Notes under the pieces: model-generated
The model's input: only the letters and a program-made list of their open reading frames with translations
Databases searched by the model: none
Told to the model about the DNA's origin: nothing
Position numbers and translations under genes: made by a program
From: Alphaproteobacteria bacterium
GTDB lineage: Bacteria > Pseudomonadota > Alphaproteobacteria > Rs-D84 > CACZYB01
DNA length: 64,000 bases
Direction of reading: 5' to 3'
Assembly: GCA_016297965.1 (NCBI GenBank)
Contig: JAEDDP010000004.1
Location: forward strand, 1 to 64,000
In this document: piece by piece, positions 60,167 through 64,000 of the stretch
Layout of the letters: each line of letters opens with the position of its first letter
Numbering within the stretch: position 1 is the first letter of the stretch

Positions 60167-61954
60167 ATGACAAAGAAAATATTGATAGATGCTACTTATT
60201 CCGAGGAAACTCGCGTAGCTATTACAGAAAATAATATATTAGAAGATTTTGAAGTTGAATCCATATCAAAAAAGGAAATAAAGGGAAACATATATTTGGC
60301 AAAGGTGATTCGTGTTGAACCATCATTGCAATCTGCATTTGTTGAATACGGCGGAATTAAACACGGTTTTCTTCCATTTTCTGAAATCCATCCTGATTAT
60401 TTTCAAATTCCAATTGAGGACAAAAAGGCATTACTTATAAACTCATCAGATGTTGATGAAGAAAGTGAGGAGGATGCGGAGGCAACCGGTGTTGAAATAT
60501 TCTCTGATGATGAGGATGAATTGGCCGAAAAACAGGCGGAAGAAAAAAGAAAACTCCTTATGAAAAAATATAAAATACAGGAAGTTATCAAATCCGGTCA
60601 AATCCTTCTTATTCAGGTTGAAAAGGAAGAACGTGGAAACAAGGGTGCCGCAATCACAACCTACATTTCACTTGCCGGTCGTTATTGTGTCCTTATGCCA
60701 AACAGCAACAAACGCGTAAAATATGGCGTTTCAAGAAAAATTCCATACGGCGAGGAAAGAAAGGAACTTAAAAATATATTAAAAGATCTTCCAATTCCAG
60801 AAGGTATGACCGTTATTGCAAGAACTGCTGGATGCAACCGTTCATATAAGGAAATTTTAAGTGATTATAACTACCTTACCGGACTTTGGAATGAAATAAG
60901 GAAAACAACACTTGCATCAACTGCACCTGCCCTTATTCACGAAGAAAGCGATTTGTTAAGACGTACAATCCGTGATATGTATAAACCTGATTTTGAAGAA
61001 ATTTTAATTGAAGGTGATGAAGGTTATAAACAGGCGATTGAGTTTGCAAAACACATTGGTTTTGATGAACTTAAAAAGATTAAAAAATATGAAGGTAAGG
61101 CTCCAATATTCATTGAAAACAAGATTGAAGCACAGTTGGAGGCCGTACAAAACCCTGTTGTGAAACTTCCATCCGGCGGTTACCTTGTTATAAATCCAAC
61201 CGAAGCATTAACTGCAATTGATGTTAACTCCGGTCGTGCAACAAAGGAAAGAAATATTGAGGAAACTGCCCTTAAAACAAACATTGAATCCGCAATTGAA
61301 ATTGGTCGTCAGCTTCGTCTTCGCGATATGGGCGGACTTGTAGTTGTGGACTTTATTGATATGGTTGACCCAAAGCACAACCAAGCTGTTGAACAAAAAA
61401 TGCGTGAAGCATTAAAAAAGGACCGTGCAAAGGTTCAAATGGCAAAACTTTCTCAATTCGGTTTGATGGAAATTTCCCGTCAAAGACTTCGCCCAAGTTT
61501 CCTTGAAGTAAGTCATAAGGTTTGCCCTCACTGTCTTGGCACCGGATTCGTTCCATCCGTTCAGACTGCATCAATCAATTTGTTAAGACATATTGAGGAA
61601 GAACTTCTCAAAAAACCGGCAAAAAGAATTTACGTTGCGATTCCATCGGATGTTGCACTGTACACACTTAACCAAAAACGTGATGACTTGCTTGAACTTG
61701 AACAAAGATATGATACAAGTATCATCATAAACGGCGATGACAATATTTTGAATGACAAGTCATACTTGCTTGAAAAGATGGATCTTGACCGAAAACTTGG
61801 TACATATTTCCGTGAAAAGGAACCTGTAAACACAAAGTTCCGTAATGACAGCACGAAACAACGTAATCAGGAACTAATCAAAAAAAGTCCCGCAAATAAA
61901 CTTCAACGAACAAAGAAAAGTAAAAAGGGATTTTGGGCAAAATTGTTTAGTTAA
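60167..61954 (+). CDS. rne: Ribonuclease E/G family endoribonuclease, short form
   Basis: This enzyme starts mRNA decay and matures rRNA and tRNA. The 595-residue protein has an S1 domain at about 37-185 with an acidic insert (about 93-135, SSDVDEESEEDAEATG and on), as in alphaproteobacterial RNase E. The catalytic DNase I-like region has TAIDVNSGRAT (Asp352) and LVVVDFIDM (Asp395), and the zinc link is CPHCLGTG. After about residue 500 only a short basic tail remains (KLQRTKKSKKG). The long scaffold arm of classical RNase E is therefore missing, and size is closer to RNase G. By domain order I prefer RNase E, but rng is possible. GGAGAATT precedes the ATG. Confidence 0.88.
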   Translation: MTKKILIDATYSEETRVAITENNILEDFEVESISKKEIKGNIYLAKVIRVEPSLQSAFVEYGGIKHGFLPFSEIHPDYFQIPIEDKKALLINSSDVDEESEEDAEATGVEIFSDDEDELAEKQAEEKRKLLMKKYKIQEVIKSGQILLIQVEKEERGNKGAAITTYISLAGRYCVLMPNSNKRVKYGVSRKIPYGEERKELKNILKDLPIPEGMTVIARTAGCNRSYKEILSDYNYLTGLWNEIRKTTLASTAPALIHEESDLLRRTIRDMYKPDFEEILIEGDEGYKQAIEFAKHIGFDELKKIKKYEGKAPIFIENKIEAQLEAVQNPVVKLPSGGYLVINPTEALTAIDVNSGRATKERNIEETALKTNIESAIEIGRQLRLRDMGGLVVVDFIDMVDPKHNQAVEQKMREALKKDRAKVQMAKLSQFGLMEISRQRLRPSFLEVSHKVCPHCLGTGFVPSVQTASINLLRHIEEELLKKPAKRIYVAIPSDVALYTLNQKRDDLLELEQRYDTSIIINGDDNILNDKSYLLEKMDLDRKLGTYFREKEPVNTKFRNDSTKQRNQELIKKSPANKLQRTKKSKKGFWAKLFS

Positions 61955-61962
61955 AGAAAGAT

Positions 61963-61990
61963 AAAGGGGAAAGTAAAATTTCCCCTTTTT
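61963..61990. terminator. Intrinsic terminator behind RNase E/G
   Basis: A perfect 10-bp stem AAAGGGGAAA/TTTCCCCTTT (61963-61972 and 61979-61988) with a 6-base loop and T tail. It may also serve the minus-strand pseudogene, which ends at 62010. Confidence 0.8.
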
Positions 61991-62009
61991 AATTTCGTTC
62001 ATACAAAAC

Positions 62010-62371
62010 TTATTTTTGATTTTGAATAAGGTTTTGAATTTCAATTTCAAACACCCTTCCCCTAATTCGTTTAATTTTTTCAAACAACTTTTTCTGTTTC
62101 TTTTCCAATGCGGTATTAAATGAATCTTCCATTTCATCCATTATTTTATCGTAATAATCGCGCGGTCCGGAACACAACTCCGCCAACTCCTTTTCATCTC
62201 GCATATAAGAAATCAATGCAGAATATTTTGCAAAAAGTTTTTCAAATTTTTTTTAAAAGCAAATCTTCCTTTTTCCGCATCCGTGGATTTTGGACTTCGG
62301 GAAATTGCCCTCTGTTCGCCATATACATATCAAAAATTCTTTTTTTCTTCTGCACTAAAAACTTTTTTCAT
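62010..62371 (-). pseudogene. Small charged hypothetical protein broken by two frameshifts
   Basis: An ATG at 62371 with GGGG five bases upstream begins MKKVFSAEEK and soon stops. Removing one A from the run of seven at 62340-62346 lets the frame continue KRIFDMYMANRGQFPEVQNP. Removing one A from the run of eight at 62247-62254 joins it to the last 68 codons (ISYMRDEKELAELCSG and on, ending IQNLIQNQK). The repaired protein would be 119 residues, charged and probably helical. Both lesions are single extra bases in homopolymers, so sequencing error, true decay or slippage are all possible. I do not recognise a family; the MKKVF start matches the gene at 45477. Confidence 0.65.
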
Positions 62372-62520
62372 TTTAACCCCATAATTTTTATTTAGATTTA
62401 TTTTAGACTTAAAATATAAAATTGTTAATCATTCAATTTATAAGCAATAAAGAAACTTATCCTATTGACTTTATTGGGAAAAGTTGGAATATTTTTTACA
62501 CTTAATGAAAGGAGATTAAA

Positions 62521-63072
62521 ATGAAAAGTTTTAACAAAATGCTTTACGAAACAATAAAAAATTTGAATATCAGCAAAAAAGATTACATCCAACTTTTAAC
62601 TCTGTTACACGACCTTATAAATATCGGCAAAGAAAAAGAAAAGCTTGAAATTGAAATACAAAAATTAAAAAGGGAACTTTGGTTCATATCATCCCAAAAC
62701 CAAAGAGAATATGCAAAATCATTAAATTTCACACTTGACGAAAAATACAATGGCAAAAAGATTGATTTAATAAAAAGGGAACTTTTTACTCGCGAACAAA
62801 TTTTTCACATAATTTCTCAAAATGAAAAAATTCAGGATTTAAAATCATCAATAATAAAGCCAACCAAAAACATAAAATCACTTAATCACGAATTGGAACT
62901 CCGCCTTAACGAAATCAAAAAATTAAACGAAGATTTAATCTTTTATAATCCGGTAGACCTTGAGAAAAATCACATAAAGAATTACATAAATAGGGTAAAA
63001 AGAACCGAACTTCCAAAAATAAAGGAAAAAATTTTGATTGAAGAATACAAAATTGCCACCCGCACAAGATAG
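62521..63072 (+). CDS. Hypothetical coiled-coil protein (183 residues)
   Basis: I do not recognise it. The protein is Lys/Glu/Ile/Asn-rich and almost wholly helical by composition, with likely coiled coils at about 35-55 (GKEKEKLEIEIQKLKREL) and about 105-140. There is no signal peptide, membrane segment or Cys. AAAGGAG lies six bases before the ATG, a good ribosome site. TTGGGA at 62474 and TACACT at 62497, 17 bp apart, could be its promoter. It is a single gene convergent with rpoZ. Its codon use looks as AT-rich as its neighbours. Confidence 0.65.
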   Translation: MKSFNKMLYETIKNLNISKKDYIQLLTLLHDLINIGKEKEKLEIEIQKLKRELWFISSQNQREYAKSLNFTLDEKYNGKKIDLIKRELFTREQIFHIISQNEKIQDLKSSIIKPTKNIKSLNHELELRLNEIKKLNEDLIFYNPVDLEKNHIKNYINRVKRTELPKIKEKILIEEYKIATRTR

Positions 63073-63082
63073 CCACCACACA

Positions 63083-63114
63083 CAAAAAACAGGGAGCAAA
63101 TAAATACTCCCTGT
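63083..63114 (-). terminator. Intrinsic terminator behind rpoZ
   Basis: ACAGGGAG/CTCCCTGT (63089-63096 and 63107-63114) forms an 8-bp stem, followed by six T on the minus strand. It lies 25 bp past the rpoZ stop. Confidence 0.75.
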
Positions 63115-63139
63115 ATCCATTCAAACAAAAACTTATATT

Positions 63140-63502
63140 TTATGCGATTGTATTTTGAAGATCCTCTTCGGATACATTATTAAGTTCTTGGTTTTCATCT
63201 TGGAACACACTATCACCCATAAGTTCCTTTTCAATAAATTCCAATTCCTTATTACTGTCTTCTGTATCCTTAAATGCGATATTGCGACGGAAACCAAGTA
63301 TTGCTTCACCTTTCAATCTTGCAATATCAACCTTATTTTCTTCAATTTCGCGAAGAGCAACTACTGTATTTTTATCATCATCCCTTTTTACCATAGCGGG
63401 TGAACCATTGCAAAGTTCCTTTGCCCTTTCGGATGCAACGATAACAAGTTCAAACCTATCGTTCACTTTATCTATACAATTTTCAACAGTAACTCTTGCC
63501 AT
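63140..63502 (-). CDS. rpoZ: RNA polymerase subunit omega
   Basis: Omega helps assemble beta' in RNA polymerase and forms part of a ppGpp site in proteobacteria. The 120-residue protein starts MARVTVENCIDKVNDRFELVIVASERAKEL, has DKNTVVALREIEENKVD, and ends with an acidic tail (residues about 85-120) of the kind seen in alphaproteobacteria. AGGAG precedes the ATG, and a TTGCAA/TATAAA promoter lies upstream. spoT, usually next, does not follow. It is divergent from mtaB. Confidence 0.95.
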   Translation of the reverse strand: MARVTVENCIDKVNDRFELVIVASERAKELCNGSPAMVKRDDDKNTVVALREIEENKVDIARLKGEAILGFRRNIAFKDTEDSNKELEFIEKELMGDSVFQDENQELNNVSEEDLQNTIA

Positions 63503-63534
63503 TTTAAAAACTCCTATTATAATGTATTGAATAG

Positions 63535-63563
63535 TTTATACATTAAATTTGTAATCTTTGCAA
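63535..63563 (-). promoter_or_regulatory. Promoter for rpoZ
   Basis: On the minus strand TTGCAA (63558-63563) and TATAAA (63535-63540) are 17 bp apart, 32 bp before the rpoZ ATG. Confidence 0.65.
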
Positions 63564-63595
63564 GATTTTTTTTGAATATTTTTAAAGGTAGGTAA

Positions 63596-64000
63596 ATGGA
63601 CGAAGTAAAAGTAATAACATTCGGATGTAGACTTAATATTTTTGAATCAGAAATCATTCGTAAACGAGTTCAAAAGGCAGGCATAAAAAATGCCATTGTC
63701 GTACACACCTGTGCCGTTACAAGTGAGGCTGAACGTCAGGCAAAACAACAAATTCATAAAATAATAAAGGAAAATCCAGACGCAAAAATAATCCTTACCG
63801 GATGTTCCGCACAAAATTCATGGCAAAATTATAAGGACAACCAAAACATTTTTGCAATCCTTGGGAATAAGGAAAAACTTTCACAACAATATTATAATGA
63901 ATTGGCAATACTTACCCAAAAGGATGCACCCCACATATATGTTGGCGAAATCCTTACCAATCCACCAGAAATGATTGAGGTACAACCAAAGGACGACCTT
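63596..64000 (+). CDS. mtaB: MtaB-like tRNA (N6-threonylcarbamoyladenosine) methylthiotransferase, 5' part
   Basis: The first 135 residues are visible and the frame is open at the window end. MtaB adds methylthio to t6A37 of tRNA. The UPF0004 domain carries the first iron-sulfur cluster ligands: Cys11 in TFGCRLN, Cys39 in HTCAVT and Cys70 in TGCSAQ. CRLN, rather than CQMN, points to the MtaB/RimO-side group and away from MiaB. The radical-SAM and TRAM domains would lie beyond 64000. AGGTAGG stands ahead of the ATG. dapF precedes mtaB in many alphaproteobacteria; it is absent here. Confidence 0.85.
   Translation, partial: MDEVKVITFGCRLNIFESEIIRKRVQKAGIKNAIVVHTCAVTSEAERQAKQQIHKIIKENPDAKIILTGCSAQNSWQNYKDNQNIFAILGNKEKLSQQYYNELAILTQKDAPHIYVGEILTNPPEMIEVQPKDDL

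Noticed and set aside
59826..60173. 115-codon minus-strand frame between amiC and RNase E/G
   Set aside because: It overlaps the RNase start, has no ribosome binding site, and its hydrophobic composition is what AT-rich non-coding DNA gives. A good promoter for the opposite strand lies inside it.
59980..60234. 84-codon plus-strand frame in the RNase E/G leader
   Set aside because: It runs out of frame into the RNase gene and lacks a ribosome binding site. It reads as leader sequence.
62120..62395. 91-codon plus-strand frame behind RNase E/G
   Set aside because: It lies antisense to the frameshifted minus-strand gene, whose repaired protein looks far more natural.
1..64000. Prophage, transposon, integron, CRISPR array or rRNA operon
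   Set aside because: No integrase, transposase, phage structural gene, regular spaced repeat or rRNA sequence was seen on either strand.

Overview
The window is AT-rich, densely packed bacterial DNA of a free-standing chromosomal type. It points to an alphaproteobacterium. The first bases encode the zinc-like C-terminus of GcrA, a regulator confined to that class. The order rpmF-plsX-fabH-ihfA-MerR, a tolQ-tolR-tolA cluster, a short RNase E/G with an acidic insert in its S1 region, and an LpxL-free envelope/division gene set fit the same group. The low GC, short intergenic spaces and frequent 1-4 bp gene overlaps resemble uncultured host-associated lineages; that last point is inference. I see no prophage, insertion sequence, CRISPR array or rRNA operon.

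Layout. 1-4140: end of gcrA, a large acidic membrane protein of unknown role, an FtsB/DivIC-like division protein and DusB. 4166-9361: rodZ-hisS-prfA, then a ribosomal block rplM-rpsI-rpsT with its own promoter and terminator. 9424-15033 (minus): glyA, rpiB, bactofilin, an M23 peptidase and tolQ-tolR-tolA-like genes. 15034-15710: a gene-free stretch with a long inverted repeat. 15711-24346 (minus): groEL/groES, a copy of a 108-bp repeat, an amidotransferase-type hydrolase, three unknown small genes, ssb, eno, two lipoproteins and tadA. 24483-31842 (plus): secA, dnaE and a secreted Ser/Arg- and Cys-rich protein. 31857-35554 (minus): rppH, MerR, ihfA, fabH, plsX, rpmF. 35729-37190: tRNA-Thr, rpmE, gmk. 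37187-45204 (minus): DMT exporter, a complete RND efflux set and a two-subunit CoA-transferase. 45278-47525: second repeat copy, a Cys-rich unknown, tRNA-Ser, a 49-residue lipoprotein, MarC and a small secreted protein. 47522-59829 (minus, apart from tRNA-Pro): comEC, an orphan two-gene cassette with a possible RelA/SpoT-like fold, recG, HD-GYP, priA, queA, amiC. 59910-64000: RNase E/G with a long leader, a frameshifted gene, a coiled-coil protein, rpoZ and the start of mtaB.

Most genes are core housekeeping: translation (hisS, prfA, ribosomal proteins, tadA, queA, dusB, mtaB), envelope and division (rodZ, ftsB-like, bactofilin with its peptidase, Tol system, amiC), replication and repair (dnaE, ssb, priA, recG, ihfA), secretion and RNA turnover.

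The most unusual signal is a 108-bp repeat present twice (17759-17866 and 45278-45385, three mismatches). Read on the minus strand, each copy is a complete small transcription unit: a -35/-10 pair 17 bp apart, about 60 nt of RNA and an intrinsic terminator. A 13-bp palindrome centred on a GANTC site fills the promoter spacer. Because GANTC is the CcrM methylation site read by GcrA, these could be cell-cycle-timed small RNAs. No expression data are available here.
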